A DNA stretch of 54,144 nt from Phycisphaerae bacterium (GCA_030426605.1 JAUHXM010000009.1:1-54144), one strand, 5' to 3'; positions 16,818 through 25,085 are shown, counted from the first letter of the stretch. Notes: a model not told the origin generated them from the sequence alone. Made by a program: numbers and translations.

Positions 16818-17593
16818 GCGTGGTCGTCGTCAAGGTCAGCGGGAAGCCGGTGGACGAGCCGGGGTCGTGCGCGGCGCTGTGGGGGGCGCTCGCGGCGGCG
16901 TCGAGCGAGACGCGGCTCGTCGTGGTGCACGGCGGGGGGACCGCGGTGGACCGGCGGCTGGCGCAGCTGGGCATGACCACCGAGCGGCGCGCCGGACTGC
17001 GCGTGACGCCGGACGATCAGATCGGCGTGATCGCCGGCGTCCTCGCGGGCGAGGTGAACCGAGCGCTCGTCGGCGTGCTGACGGACGCGGGCGTGGACGC
17101 GGTCGGCATCGGCGTGGGAGACGGCGGGCTGTGCGCGTGTGTGGCGATCGAGGGGCTCGGGCGCGTCGGGACGGCGACGGGTGCCGACGGGCGCCCGATC
17201 GCGGCGTTGCACCGAGCGGGGCTCGTGCCCGTGGTCCACTCGATCGGGATGGACCACGCGGGCGGCATGCTGAACATGAACGCGGACGACGCGGCGGCGG
17301 GCGTGGCCGGTGCGGTGAGCGCCGACCGGCTCGTGCTGCTGACGGACGTCGCGGGCGTGCTCGACGCGGACGGAGAGACGATCGGCGAGCTGGACGCGGA
17401 TCGCGTCGAGGCGTTGATCGCGTCGGGCGTGATCGCGGGCGGGATGTGCCCGAAAGCGCGCGCGGCGGTGGCGACGGCCGAGGCGTGCGGTGCCGAGGTC
17501 ATCATCGGAACGTGGCACGACGCCGCGGCGTTGATCGGCGGAGCCGGGGCCGGGACGCGCGTGCGACGAAGGCGCGCGGTGACGGCGGGCTGA
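16814..17593 (+). CDS. argB: Acetylglutamate kinase ArgB
   Basis: A 259-residue kinase of the amino-acid kinase family that phosphorylates N-acetylglutamate. It starts VVVVKVSGKPVDEP, with the nucleotide-binding lysine, followed by the glycine motif VVVHGGGTAVD that positions substrate. MLNMNADDAAAGVAGAVSADRLVLLTDVAGVL and the final GGMCPKARAAVATAEACGAE are also family-typical. The GTG start overlaps the argC stop by four bases. The C-terminal end is arginine-rich. The protein lacks the N-terminal helix that forms hexamers in arginine-inhibited ArgB enzymes, so direct feedback inhibition is not evident; control may fall on ArgR and the separate acetyltransferase. Confidence 0.92.
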   Translation: MSVVVVKVSGKPVDEPGSCAALWGALAAASSETRLVVVHGGGTAVDRRLAQLGMTTERRAGLRVTPDDQIGVIAGVLAGEVNRALVGVLTDAGVDAVGIGVGDGGLCACVAIEGLGRVGTATGADGRPIAALHRAGLVPVVHSIGMDHAGGMLNMNADDAAAGVAGAVSADRLVLLTDVAGVLDADGETIGELDADRVEALIASGVIAGGMCPKARAAVATAEACGAEVIIGTWHDAAALIGGAGAGTRVRRRRAVTAG

Positions 17594-17666
17594 GTGTCCG
17601 AAAGCCACGGCACAGAACCAAATCAAACCAACGATCAACGCCGCGACGCGGCGGGAAGCGGATGCC

Positions 17667-18662
17667 ATGACAGCGATGATGCCGACGACCAGTGCGACCG
17701 CGGAGCTCAAGCTCGCGGCGACCACCAACCCATTCGCGGGCGGGCTGCTCGCGATCGACGACCTCACGGGCGCCCAGATCCTGGAGGTTCTGGATCTCGC
17801 GGACGCGGTGAAGGCGGACCCGAAGGCGTTCGCGGGAGCGCTCGCGGGGCTCAGCATCACGATGCTGTTCGAGAAACCCAGCCTGCGCACGCGGATGAGC
17901 TTCGAGATCGGGCTGACCAAGCTCGGCGCGCACGTGGTGTACCTCGATCACTCCAAGAGCAAGCTCGGTGAGCGCGAGGCGGTGAAGGATTACGCGAAGA
18001 ACCTCGAGCGATGGACGGACGCGATCGTGGCGCGGGTGTTCAAAAACACCGTGCTGCAGGAGTTGAGCGAGAACGCGGCGATCCCGGTTGTGAACGCGTT
18101 GTGCGATGTGGAGCACCCGTGCCAGGCGCTGGCGGACGTGCTGACACTGCGGGAGGCGTACGGCTCGCTGGACGGGCTCAAGGTGGCGTACGTGGGCGAC
18201 GGGAACAACGTGTGCCACTCGCTGATGCTGGCGTGCGCCAAGCTCGGCGTGGACTTCACCGCGGTGACGCCCAAGGGGTTCGAGCCTCAGTTCGGCGTTG
18301 TGAAGGCGGCGACGGCGGCGGCGCAGGCAACCGGCGCGTCAATCACGATCTCACGCTCCATCGACGACGTCAAGGGGCACCACGCGGTGTACACCGACAC
18401 GTGGGTCAGCATGGGGCAGGAGCACCAGTCCGGCCTGCGCGGCGGGGAGTTCACGCACCTGCAGGTGGACGATGAGGTCATGGCGATCGCGTCCGAGGGG
18501 CTGAGCCAGCCGGCGGTGTTCATGCACTGCCTGCCCGCGCACCGGGGTGAGGAGGTGACCGACGATGTCATCGACTCGGCGCAATCGCTTGTGTACGAGC
18601 AGGCGGAGAACCGCATGTGGGCGCAGAACGCGTTGATGCTGAAGGTGTTCGGGAAGGCGTGA
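17667..18662 (+). CDS. argF: Ornithine carbamoyltransferase ArgF
   Basis: A 331-residue enzyme joining carbamoyl phosphate to ornithine to give citrulline. The carbamoyl-phosphate loop is FEKPSLRTRMSFE (the KPSLRTR variant of STRTR). DVEHPCQALADVLT holds the catalytic His/Gln, DGNNVCHSL binds ornithine, and MHCLPAHRGEEVTDDVID carries the catalytic Cys of the HCLP motif, which argues for ornithine rather than acetyl- or succinyl-ornithine as substrate. The start at 17667 is one of several nearby Met codons (MTAMMPTTS); GCGGGAAGCGG upstream is a weak ribosome site. The gap to argB is 73 nt, A-rich compared with its surroundings. Confidence 0.93.
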   Translation: MTAMMPTTSATAELKLAATTNPFAGGLLAIDDLTGAQILEVLDLADAVKADPKAFAGALAGLSITMLFEKPSLRTRMSFEIGLTKLGAHVVYLDHSKSKLGEREAVKDYAKNLERWTDAIVARVFKNTVLQELSENAAIPVVNALCDVEHPCQALADVLTLREAYGSLDGLKVAYVGDGNNVCHSLMLACAKLGVDFTAVTPKGFEPQFGVVKAATAAAQATGASITISRSIDDVKGHHAVYTDTWVSMGQEHQSGLRGGEFTHLQVDDEVMAIASEGLSQPAVFMHCLPAHRGEEVTDDVIDSAQSLVYEQAENRMWAQNALMLKVFGKA

Positions 18663-18723
18663 GAAGTCGGATGGTTGTGGCCGTAGTGTGCGTTGAAGGC
18701 ACTTTGAACGGTTGGAGAGAGCG

Positions 18724-20055
18724 ATGAGCAAGAAGGTTGTGCTGGCGTACTCGGGCGGGCTTGATACCTCGGCGATCGTGCCGTGGCTCAAGGAACAGGG
18801 CGACTACGAGGTCGTCTGCGTGGTGGCGGACGTCGGGCAGGGCGCGGGCGAGCTCGAGGGCGTCGAGGCGAAAGCCGAGGCGAGCGGGGCGAGCGAATGT
18901 CACGTGCTCGACCTGCGCAAGGAGTTCGTCGAGGACTACGTCTGGCCCACGCTGATCACGGGGGCGGTCTATGAGGGGCGGTACCTGCTGGGGACGTCGA
19001 TGGCGCGCCCGGTCATCGCCAAGGCGCAGGTCGAGATCGCGCGCAAGGTCGGGGCGGAAGCGCTGGCGCACGGGTGCACGGGCAAAGGGAACGACCAGGT
19101 GCGGTTCGAGAGCGCGTTCAGCGCGCTGGCGCCGGACCTGGAGGTGATCGCGCCGTGGCGAACGTGGGACCTGCGCAGCCGCGAGCAGCTGATCGCGTAC
19201 TGCGAGTCCAAGGGCGTGCCGGTGACGAGCACGAAGGAGAAGATCTACTCGCGCGACCGGAACCTGTGGCACATCAGCCACGAGGGTGGGCTAATCGAGG
19301 ACCCGTGGAACGAGCCGCCCGAGGACGCGTGGATGCTCACCGTCAGCCCGACGGAGGCGCCGGACGCGCCGACGGACGTGCACCTGACCTTCGAGCGCGG
19401 TCGCGTGACGCACCTGGACGGCGAGAAGATCGACGGGGTGACGCTGCTCGAGAAGCTCAACGCGGTGGGCGGCGCCAACGGCGTGGGGCGCGTGGACATC
19501 GTGGAGAACCGGTGCGTGGGGATGAAGAGCCGCGGGCTGTACGAGACGCCCGGCGGGACGATCATCGTCGAGGCGCTCAAGTCGCTCGAGGAGCTGGTGC
19601 TCGATCGGGAGACGCGGGCGTACCGCGAGGAGCTGGGCGTGCGGTTCGCGCGGGTGGTCTACGACGGGCGTTGGTTCGCGATGGTGCGCGACGCGTTGAG
19701 CGCGGCGGCCGAGCGGATCGCGGACCGGCTGACGGGCGAGGTCGTGGTGCGGCTGTACAAGGGGACGGCGGTCGCGACCAAGCGCAAGAGTCCGCTGAGT
19801 CTGTACTCGGAGGACTTCGCGACGTTCGGCGCCGACGAGGTGTACAACCAGCAGCACGCCGAGGGGTTCATCCGGTTGATGAGTTTGCCCGAGCGCGTCG
19901 CGGCGCTGAACGGGTTGGCGTTGATCGAGAAGAAGAAGGCGTGGGAGGACGCGCCGGGCGTCCCCCCCGTGGTCGGGCCGCGCACGGGCCCGGTGCACGT
20001 GCCGGCGGACGACGGGGTCGAGAAGCCATTCATGAAGGAAGGGAACGCGGTGTAG
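18724..20055 (+). CDS. argG: Argininosuccinate synthase ArgG
   Basis: A 443-residue ATP-dependent ligase that joins citrulline and aspartate. It begins [20 protein letters not shown], containing the PP-loop SGGLDTS that binds ATP, and has [15 protein letters not shown] for the substrates and [14 protein letters not shown] later. The ATG at 18724 is preceded by TTGGAGAGAGCG, which includes GGAGAG; an in-frame TTG at 18712 overlaps that ribosome site and is rejected. The C-terminal ~40 residues (after about 400) are a slightly longer proline-rich tail than usual. It follows argF by 61 nt and is separated from argH by a 161-nt block of heptad repeats. Confidence 0.94.
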   Translation: MSKKVVLAYSGGLDTSAIVPWLKEQGDYEVVCVVADVGQGAGELEGVEAKAEASGASECHVLDLRKEFVEDYVWPTLITGAVYEGRYLLGTSMARPVIAKAQVEIARKVGAEALAHGCTGKGNDQVRFESAFSALAPDLEVIAPWRTWDLRSREQLIAYCESKGVPVTSTKEKIYSRDRNLWHISHEGGLIEDPWNEPPEDAWMLTVSPTEAPDAPTDVHLTFERGRVTHLDGEKIDGVTLLEKLNAVGGANGVGRVDIVENRCVGMKSRGLYETPGGTIIVEALKSLEELVLDRETRAYREELGVRFARVVYDGRWFAMVRDALSAAAERIADRLTGEVVVRLYKGTAVATKRKSPLSLYSEDFATFGADEVYNQQHAEGFIRLMSLPERVAALNGLALIEKKKAWEDAPGVPPVVGPRTGPVHVPADDGVEKPFMKEGNAV

Positions 20056-20057
20056 GG

Positions 20058-20200
20058 AGGCTTGAGGCCTGAGACTTGAGGCTTGAGTGAAGAGCAGTCA
20101 GCATTGAGCGACGATCACTCAGCACTCAGCACTCAGCACTCAGCACTCAGCACTCAGCACTCAAGACTCAAGACTCAGGACTCAGGACTCAGGGCTCCCT
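20058..20200. repeat. TGAGNNN heptad repeat array forming a large inverted repeat
   Basis: Just after the argG stop, GGCCTGAGACTTGAGGCTTGAG (TGAG heptads) is followed by about eleven 7-base units of (C/G)ACTCA(G/A), six of them CACTCAG. The left block matches the reverse complement of the right block at about 20 of 22 bases, so the RNA could form a long hairpin between argG and argH. The same heptad family recurs at 22145, 49028 and 49864. Confidence 0.8.
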
Positions 20201-20216
20201 CCGTGACGAGTGAACC

Positions 20217-21644
20217 ATGACCGATCGGCGGCCACAACCTGAAGACAAACCCACCGCCATGTGGGGCGGTCGATTCTCGGAGGGGCCCGACGCGCTGTTC
20301 CGCGCGATCAATGACTCGATCGGTGTGGACTGGCGTCTCGTGCGCCAGGACATCGCGGGTTCGGTCGCGTGGGCGCGCGCGATCGGGAAGGCGGGCGTGC
20401 TGTCGGTGGGTGAGGTGAAGGAGCTCACCGCCGCGCTGGGGGCGCTGAGCGACGAGGTCGAGGGCATGGCACCGCCCGTGGATTCGGGCGCAGAAGACGT
20501 GCACTCGTGGGTCGAGCAGCGGCTGACGGAGCGCGTGGGCGATCTGGGTCGGAAGCTGCACACGGGGCGCAGCCGGAACGACCAGGTCGCGACGGACCTG
20601 CGCCTGTGGACGAAGGAAGCGCTCGAGGAGCGTTTGGGCGAGCTGCACGTGCTTCGGGCGGCGTTGGTCGAGCTCGGGGCGCGCGAGGCGGGGACGCCCT
20701 TGTGCGGCTACACGCACCTGCAGCGCGCGCAGGCGGTGACGTTCGGGCACTGGGCGCTGGCGTACGAGCGGATGCTGGCGCGCGATGCGGGGCGGCTGCG
20801 CGATGCGCTGGCGCGCACGGACGAATGCCCGCTGGGCTCGGGGGCGCTCGCGGGCACGGGGTGGGACGTCGATCGTGCGGCACTCGCTCAGGACCTGGGG
20901 TTTGCACGCCCGACGGCGAACTCGCTGGACTCGGTCAGTGATCGGGACTTTGTGCTGGAATCCATCAACGCGCTCACGCTGGTGGGCGTGCACCTGTCGC
21001 GGCTGGCGGAGGATTTGATTTTTTACGCGTCGGGTGAGGCGGCGTTCGTGGCGTTGGGCGAGAGCATGACGAGCGGGTCGAGCTTGATGCCGCAGAAGCA
21101 GAACCCGGATGCACTCGAACTCTTGCGCGCCAAGGCGGCGCGCCTGATCGGCCTGCAGGCGGGGTTCGCGGCGACGGTGAAGGGGCTGCCCCTCGCGTAC
21201 AACAAGGACCTGCAGGAAGACAAGGCGGCGCTGTTCGAGGCGATGGACGTCGCGTCGCTTAGTGTGCGCGCGGCGGGGGTTGTCGTCTCGGGCGTCCGCG
21301 TGAACGAGGCGGCGGCGAAGGCGGCGGCCGAGGGCGGGTACACCAACGCAACGGATCTCGCCGATGAGATGGTCGCGGCGGGCGTGCCATTCCGCACGGC
21401 CCACGAGCGCGTCGGGGCGCTCGTGCGGGTCGCGATCGAGAAGGGCGTAAAACTCGATGAGCTCACTCCCGAGGACCTCAGTGAGCACGCGCCGGAACTG
21501 GACGCGGGGGTGCTCGGTCGGTTGGGTGTGCAGGCGAGCCTGGCGCGCCGAGTCGCGCTGGGCGGGAGCTCGCCCGATCGGGTGATGAAGGCAGCGGCGG
21601 CGGCTCGCGCCGAGCTGGATGCCGAGTTGGAGCAGACGTCATGA
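20217..21644 (+). CDS. argH: Argininosuccinate lyase ArgH
   Basis: A 475-residue member of the fumarase/aspartase superfamily that splits argininosuccinate into arginine and fumarate, the last step of the pathway. The three conserved regions are present: LHTGRSRNDQVATDLRLW, YTHLQRAQAVTFGHW, and the signature GSSLMPQKQNPDALELLRAK, with the catalytic serine loop. The opening MWGGRFSEGPDALFRAIN is diagnostic. The start at 20217 lies just behind the heptad repeats and no strong ribosome site is visible. The stop overlaps the start of the acetyltransferase gene (ATGA), so the last and first enzymes of the pathway are translationally coupled. Confidence 0.94.
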   Translation: MTDRRPQPEDKPTAMWGGRFSEGPDALFRAINDSIGVDWRLVRQDIAGSVAWARAIGKAGVLSVGEVKELTAALGALSDEVEGMAPPVDSGAEDVHSWVEQRLTERVGDLGRKLHTGRSRNDQVATDLRLWTKEALEERLGELHVLRAALVELGAREAGTPLCGYTHLQRAQAVTFGHWALAYERMLARDAGRLRDALARTDECPLGSGALAGTGWDVDRAALAQDLGFARPTANSLDSVSDRDFVLESINALTLVGVHLSRLAEDLIFYASGEAAFVALGESMTSGSSLMPQKQNPDALELLRAKAARLIGLQAGFAATVKGLPLAYNKDLQEDKAALFEAMDVASLSVRAAGVVVSGVRVNEAAAKAAAEGGYTNATDLADEMVAAGVPFRTAHERVGALVRVAIEKGVKLDELTPEDLSEHAPELDAGVLGRLGVQASLARRVALGGSSPDRVMKAAAAARAELDAELEQTS

Positions 21645-22147
21645 CGACGATGACCGCGAGCCCGGTGCTCACGACGATTGAACAGCCCCCGATGATCGTG
21701 CGGCACGCGCGCGTGGCGGACGCCCCGGCGATCGCGGCGCTCGTGAGCTCGTGGTCCGACCAGGGGTTCACGCTCCGCCGCAGCCCGGGCGAGGTGCTCG
21801 CGATGATCGACCGGTTCGTGGTCGTGGAGTCGTCGGGTGCGATCATCGCGTGCGCGTGCGTCGAGGAGTGCGGGCGGCACGTGGGCGAGGTGCGGTCCGT
21901 CGCGGTGGCCGAACGCGCCAAGGGGATGGGCGCGGGCAAGGCGGTGCTGGCGGGCGTGGTGAAGGCGGCGGACGCGGAAGGGATCAAGGAGCTCTACCTG
22001 CTCACGAAGATCCCGGCGTGGTTTGAGCGGGGCGGGTTCTGCGCGGTGCCCATCGAGGAGGTGCCCTCGTGGTGGGTCCGCGAGCGGGTGCTCAACGCCG
22101 GACGCTCGCTGGAGGGGCGATCGGCGATGTGCCGGAAGGTGCCTTGA
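21641..22147 (+). CDS. argA: GNAT acetyltransferase, probable N-acetylglutamate synthase (ArgA-like)
   Basis: A 168-residue GNAT enzyme expected to acetylate glutamate, the first committed step of arginine synthesis. It has the IVRHARVADAPAIAALV opening, an acetyl-CoA loop in VAVAERAKGMGAGKAVLAGVV and the LYLLTKIPAWFERGGF segment very like the ArgA C-terminal acetyltransferase domain. It lacks the ArgB-like regulatory domain of long ArgA, so it belongs to the short type, which in some marine bacteria is fused to ArgH. Here it is a separate gene overlapping argH by four bases. The stop TGA is also the first unit of a TGAGNNN repeat. Specificity is inferred from position and similarity. Confidence 0.8.
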   Translation: MTTMTASPVLTTIEQPPMIVRHARVADAPAIAALVSSWSDQGFTLRRSPGEVLAMIDRFVVVESSGAIIACACVEECGRHVGEVRSVAVAERAKGMGAGKAVLAGVVKAADAEGIKELYLLTKIPAWFERGGFCAVPIEEVPSWWVRERVLNAGRSLEGRSAMCRKVP

Positions 22148-22185
22148 GAGGCCTGAGTCCTGAGGCCGGAGTCCTGAGGGCGGCG
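22145..22185. repeat. TGAGNNN heptad repeat
   Basis: TTGAGAGGCCTGAGTCCTGAGG continues into a further CCTGAGGG, with TGAG units every seven or so bases. It begins with the stop codon of the acetyltransferase gene. Confidence 0.6.
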
Positions 22186-22276
22186 CGCGTCCGATCACGG
22201 GCGGTCCCATAGCCAGAGGCGGGTCCGATCACGGGGCGTCCGATTATGGTCGCGTTGGTGGGTGTGCGCACAAGAA

Positions 22277-22304
22277 AGCCCCCGGGTGTGGTGACCCGGG
22301 GGCT
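22277..22304 (-). terminator. Rho-independent terminator for tRNA-Ala
   Basis: A perfect 11-bp stem (22277-22287 with 22294-22304) and a six-base loop. On the minus strand it is followed by TTTCTTG. It lies just downstream of the tRNA gene. Confidence 0.8.
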
Positions 22305-22312
22305 GATCTGAG

Positions 22313-22385
<73 letters not shown>

Positions 22386-22652
22386 GCGATGGGGTGCTGC
22401 CTGGGTGTCGGCAGCGAGGGCAATGGTAGTGGACCCGACGGGCCGGTCAAGACGGGCGTGGGGTCCGGGTGTGCGGGCTGGACGGGGTGTGTCATCCGGA
22501 TCGGGTGTGGCGGCTGCGTGGTCCGCGCGGGTGCTGCCGGGCGGGCGGGGGGCGTGTGGCGTGTGTCGGGTGTGTGTGGCTTTGGGAAGGGGTGCCGGTC
22601 GTCGATGTGAGGGGGGCTGCGGGAGTGGGTCCCCGGCACGGAGCACGACCCG

Positions 22653-22931
22653 ATGCGGGACACCTGGACCATCGACGAACTCGGGCACGTGCGGGCGGAC
22701 TGCCCGGACGAGCTCTCGCTCGCGGCGGGGTGGGTCGATACGGGCTCGCAGGTGGGCGCGATCGAGCGTCTGAACGGCGAGCCGGCGGTGAGCGACCGGC
22801 TGCCCACCGAGGTGCTCGACGTGCTCGAGCGCCGGTACCCGGGGACGCGGTGGATGGTCGCGACGGGGCGTGAGAACGGCGCCGCGGATGACGCGTCGCC
22901 GGCGCGGCCGGGTGACGCGAGCGTCGCCTGA
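22653..22931 (+). CDS. Small hypothetical protein
   Basis: A 92-residue protein with strong G/C third-position bias, so likely real. It reads MRDTWTIDELGHVRADCPDE..., a mixed alpha/beta domain ending RYPGTRWMVATG, then an Ala/Asp/Pro-rich tail. GGAG lies about nine bases before the ATG. I do not recognise a family. It ends seven bases before the stop of the convergent glycosyltransferase gene. The 267 nt between the tRNA and this gene hold no other gene I can support. Confidence 0.5.
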   Translation: MRDTWTIDELGHVRADCPDELSLAAGWVDTGSQVGAIERLNGEPAVSDRLPTEVLDVLERRYPGTRWMVATGRENGAADDASPARPGDASVA

Positions 22932-22937
22932 CACGGA

Positions 22938-24044
22938 TCAAAACCAGGAATTCAGCAACGACTCGGCGGCGTCGATGACGCGGGCGAGCGTGATGTTGTT
23001 CACGGCGCACCGATCCGGGTGGTCGTTCGCGGACTGATCGGGCGGCAGGGTCGGGTCCGCGAGCACGATGGCTTCCCGGTCGAACGGGATGGTGGTCCAG
23101 CGGGCGTCGGTGGGGCCGAAGAGCGAGACGACGGGGGTGCCCAGGGCGGCGGCGATGTGACGCGGGCCCGTGTCGTTCGTGATCATGATCGTGGCGCGGG
23201 CGCACAGGGACTTCACGCCTTGCAGCGAGTGATCGTGGTCCGGGAGGGCGACGGCGTTGGTCGTTGCTTGTTCTGCGATGGATCGGCAGAGGTCCGCCTC
23301 GGCGGGAGAGCCGTTGATCAGCGCGCGGAGCTTGCGGGTCTTCGAGAGATGGTCGGCGAGGGCGGCGAATCGGTCGGCGGGCCAGCGTTTGGCGGGGTTG
23401 TTCCCGCCCGGGTTGAGGAGTGCGAAGGGTTGGTCCGGATCGACCCCGGCGCTGGAGAGGGTGGCGTCCGCGCGGGCGTGATCGGCGTCGGTGCAGGCGA
23501 GCTCGAGCTTGGCGTTCTCGGGCAGGATGAGCGGGGCGCGGGCGGGGTCGGTCAGCGGCTCGGTGCTGAAGGGGGTTGGCGGCTCGACGAGGAAGTGCTG
23601 GGCGGCGTGGAAGTAGTAATCCACGGCGGGGGTGAGCCGCCAGGAGCCGTCGGGGTTCCGCGGGGGGGTGATGCGGTGGGTGAGGAGGAAGCCGCGGCCG
23701 TCTCGGTCGTACCCGGTGCGGCGGGGGATGAAGGCGAGGCGCGTCGTGAGCGCGGTGGAGAAGGAGTTCGTGAGCAGCAGGGCGGCGTCGTATTTGCGGC
23801 CGCGGACCTTGGCGGCGGCGTGCTTGGGGGTCATGACGCCCGACGGCCGCTGGGTGTGGAACTCATCGATGAAGTCGGATCCGGCGAGGAGCGTGTCGAG
23901 CCCGGGTCGGGCCAACGCGCCGATGAAGGCGCCGGGCAGGCGCGCGCGGATGTGGCGCAGGGCGGGCGTTGCCATGACGGCGTCGCCCACCCACGAGGGC
24001 AGGACGATGAGGATGCGGGTGGGTTGAACGGGGTCGAGCGGCAT
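22938..24044 (-). CDS. Glycosyltransferase family 9 (heptosyltransferase)
   Basis: A 368-residue GT9 enzyme that adds heptose from ADP-heptose to the lipopolysaccharide inner core. The N-terminal Rossmann half begins RILIVLPSWVGDAVMATPALRHIRARLPGA, the standard opening for this family. The nucleotide half has FALLNPGGNNPAKRWP and ITNDTGPRHIAAALGTPVVSLFGPTDARW, which binds the nucleotide sugar. The ATG at 24044 sits nine bases after a TACCCT hexamer that is part of the inverted repeat separating it from gmhB. With gmhB directly upstream on the same strand it forms a heptose assembly pair. Heptosyltransferase I versus II cannot be told apart by eye. Confidence 0.88.
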   Translation of the reverse strand: MPLDPVQPTRILIVLPSWVGDAVMATPALRHIRARLPGAFIGALARPGLDTLLAGSDFIDEFHTQRPSGVMTPKHAAAKVRGRKYDAALLLTNSFSTALTTRLAFIPRRTGYDRDGRGFLLTHRITPPRNPDGSWRLTPAVDYYFHAAQHFLVEPPTPFSTEPLTDPARAPLILPENAKLELACTDADHARADATLSSAGVDPDQPFALLNPGGNNPAKRWPADRFAALADHLSKTRKLRALINGSPAEADLCRSIAEQATTNAVALPDHDHSLQGVKSLCARATIMITNDTGPRHIAAALGTPVVSLFGPTDARWTTIPFDREAIVLADPTLPPDQSANDHPDRCAVNNITLARVIDAAESLLNSWF

Positions 24045-24053
24045 CTGTGAAAC

Positions 24054-24059
24054 AGGGTA
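24054..24059 (-). promoter_or_regulatory. Candidate -10 TACCCT for the heptosyltransferase gene
   Basis: A TANNNT hexamer on the minus strand, nine bases before the ATG, allowing only a 2-3 base leader. It overlaps the outer end of the inverted repeat. Confidence 0.35.
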
Positions 24060-24131
24060 CGAGCCGCGACCGGGAGGGAGCGGTCTTCCATCGGAGCGAG
24101 CGTCTCCGCTCCCTCCCGGTCGTGGCTCGTA
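24058..24131. repeat. Long inverted repeat (26-bp arms)
   Basis: The arms at 24058-24083 and 24106-24131 match at 25 of 26 positions when one is reverse-complemented, around a 22-base centre. The sequence (TACGAGCCGCGACCGGGAGG inward) is non-coding and looks like a dispersed REP-type or MITE-like element. It separates gmhB from the heptosyltransferase gene. Confidence 0.75.
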
Positions 24132-24148
24132 TGGATGCCAGGAGTCGC

Positions 24149-25036
24149 TTACTCGGACCGATCGAGCCAGAGGGCGCGGCTGTGGCGTTTGGTGTGCCAG
24201 GCGTTCGTCACGCGGCGCAGCTCGGCGGCGAATCCCATCGCCGCGACGCGCGACGCGGCGAGCGTCGCGGTCAGCGCGGTGTCCGTCGCGCTCGTGTCGA
24301 GGAGCTCGATGCCCGTGCGCTCGGCGATCGCCCGGGCGCTGGCGATGACGGTCTCGCGGACGCGCTCGTCGGCGAGCGGGCGCGGGTCGCCGCTCAGATC
24401 GGCATGCAGCACCACGCGCGACGCGGCGAGCACACGCGGCATCGGGGGGGGCGCGAGGATGATCTCGGTCGCCGCGGCGAGGTCGGGGAGGTCCTTGCCC
24501 GGGCCGATGAGCAGCGCTCGCTCGGGGGCGATGCCCGCGGCGAGGGCGGCGTCGAGGTCGCGCTGCTTGTCCCCGACCATCCACGAGCGGTTCGGGTCGA
24601 GGTTCAGCTCGTCGATCGCGGCGGCGACCATGCCCGGGTTGGGCTTGCGCCACGCGTGGTTGTCGGCGAAGTGGTTCACGACGCCCGATGGGTGGTGCGG
24701 GCAGGCGTAGCACGCGTCGATGAGTGATCGCGCGATGGGCGGGGGCGCGTCGTCGGCGTCGAGCGGGTCGTGGGGGAGGAGCTGGCGGAGCCGGTCGTTG
24801 ACGGCGTCGATGTCGGCGACGTCGCCGTGCCCGCGGGCGACGCCGCCCTGGTTGGTGATGATGACGATGGCGTACCCGGCGTCCTTGAGCCGGCGGATGG
24901 CGGACTCGGCGCCGTCGATGAGGTGGGTGTGGTGGGGGTCGAGGAGGTCGCCGGGGGTGCCGCGCCATGCGGCGTCGGGGAGGTCGGCGTTGACGTTGAT
25001 GGTGTCGTCGCGGTCGAGGAAGACGGCGGGGCGCAT
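24149..25036 (-). CDS. gmhB: D-glycero-D-manno-heptose-1,7-bisphosphate phosphatase (GmhB-like) with C-terminal extension
   Basis: A 295-residue HAD-superfamily phosphatase expected to remove the C7 phosphate from heptose bisphosphate on the way to ADP-heptose. Motif I is FLDRDDTIN (residues 5-13, Asp7 nucleophile and Asp9; Asp replaces the usual Gly in DxDGT). Motif II is IITNQGG, then RKPNPGM, and motif IV is MVGDKQRDLDAA. The family's zinc loop is incomplete: CPHHPSG keeps the first Cys/His, but before RKP the two expected cysteines read His and Trp. About 95 residues after the HAD domain are an extra C-terminal segment I cannot assign. A TACCCT hexamer six bases before the ATG suggests a leaderless message. 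Confidence 0.82.
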   Translation of the reverse strand: MRPAVFLDRDDTINVNADLPDAAWRGTPGDLLDPHHTHLIDGAESAIRRLKDAGYAIVIITNQGGVARGHGDVADIDAVNDRLRQLLPHDPLDADDAPPPIARSLIDACYACPHHPSGVVNHFADNHAWRKPNPGMVAAAIDELNLDPNRSWMVGDKQRDLDAALAAGIAPERALLIGPGKDLPDLAAATEIILAPPPMPRVLAASRVVLHADLSGDPRPLADERVRETVIASARAIAERTGIELLDTSATDTALTATLAASRVAAMGFAAELRRVTNAWHTKRHSRALWLDRSE

Positions 25037-25042
25037 GGGGAG

Positions 25043-25048
25043 AGGGTA
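25043..25048 (-). promoter_or_regulatory. Candidate leaderless -10 TACCCT for gmhB
   Basis: TANNNT on the minus strand with exactly six bases (CTCCCC) to the gmhB ATG. Confidence 0.5.
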
Positions 25049-25073
25049 GTTGGGGCGGGAGGGGGGCGTGAGG

Positions 25074-25079
25074 TACGCT
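25074..25079 (+). promoter_or_regulatory. Candidate leaderless -10 TACGCT
   Basis: TANNNT with six bases to the ATG at 25086. TTGGGG at 25050-25055 is a possible weak -35 (18-base spacer). It is divergent to the gmhB promoter in a 49-nt gap. Confidence 0.5.
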
Positions 25080-25085
25080 GGGGCG

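Noticed and set aside
17667-18662. argF as acetyl- or succinylornithine carbamoyltransferase
   Set aside because: The HCLPAHRGEE and DGNNVCHSL motifs are those of the ornithine enzyme.
20115-20195. CRISPR-like array of short direct repeats
   Set aside because: The unit is only seven bases with no spacers and no cas gene nearby; it is a slippage-type heptad repeat.
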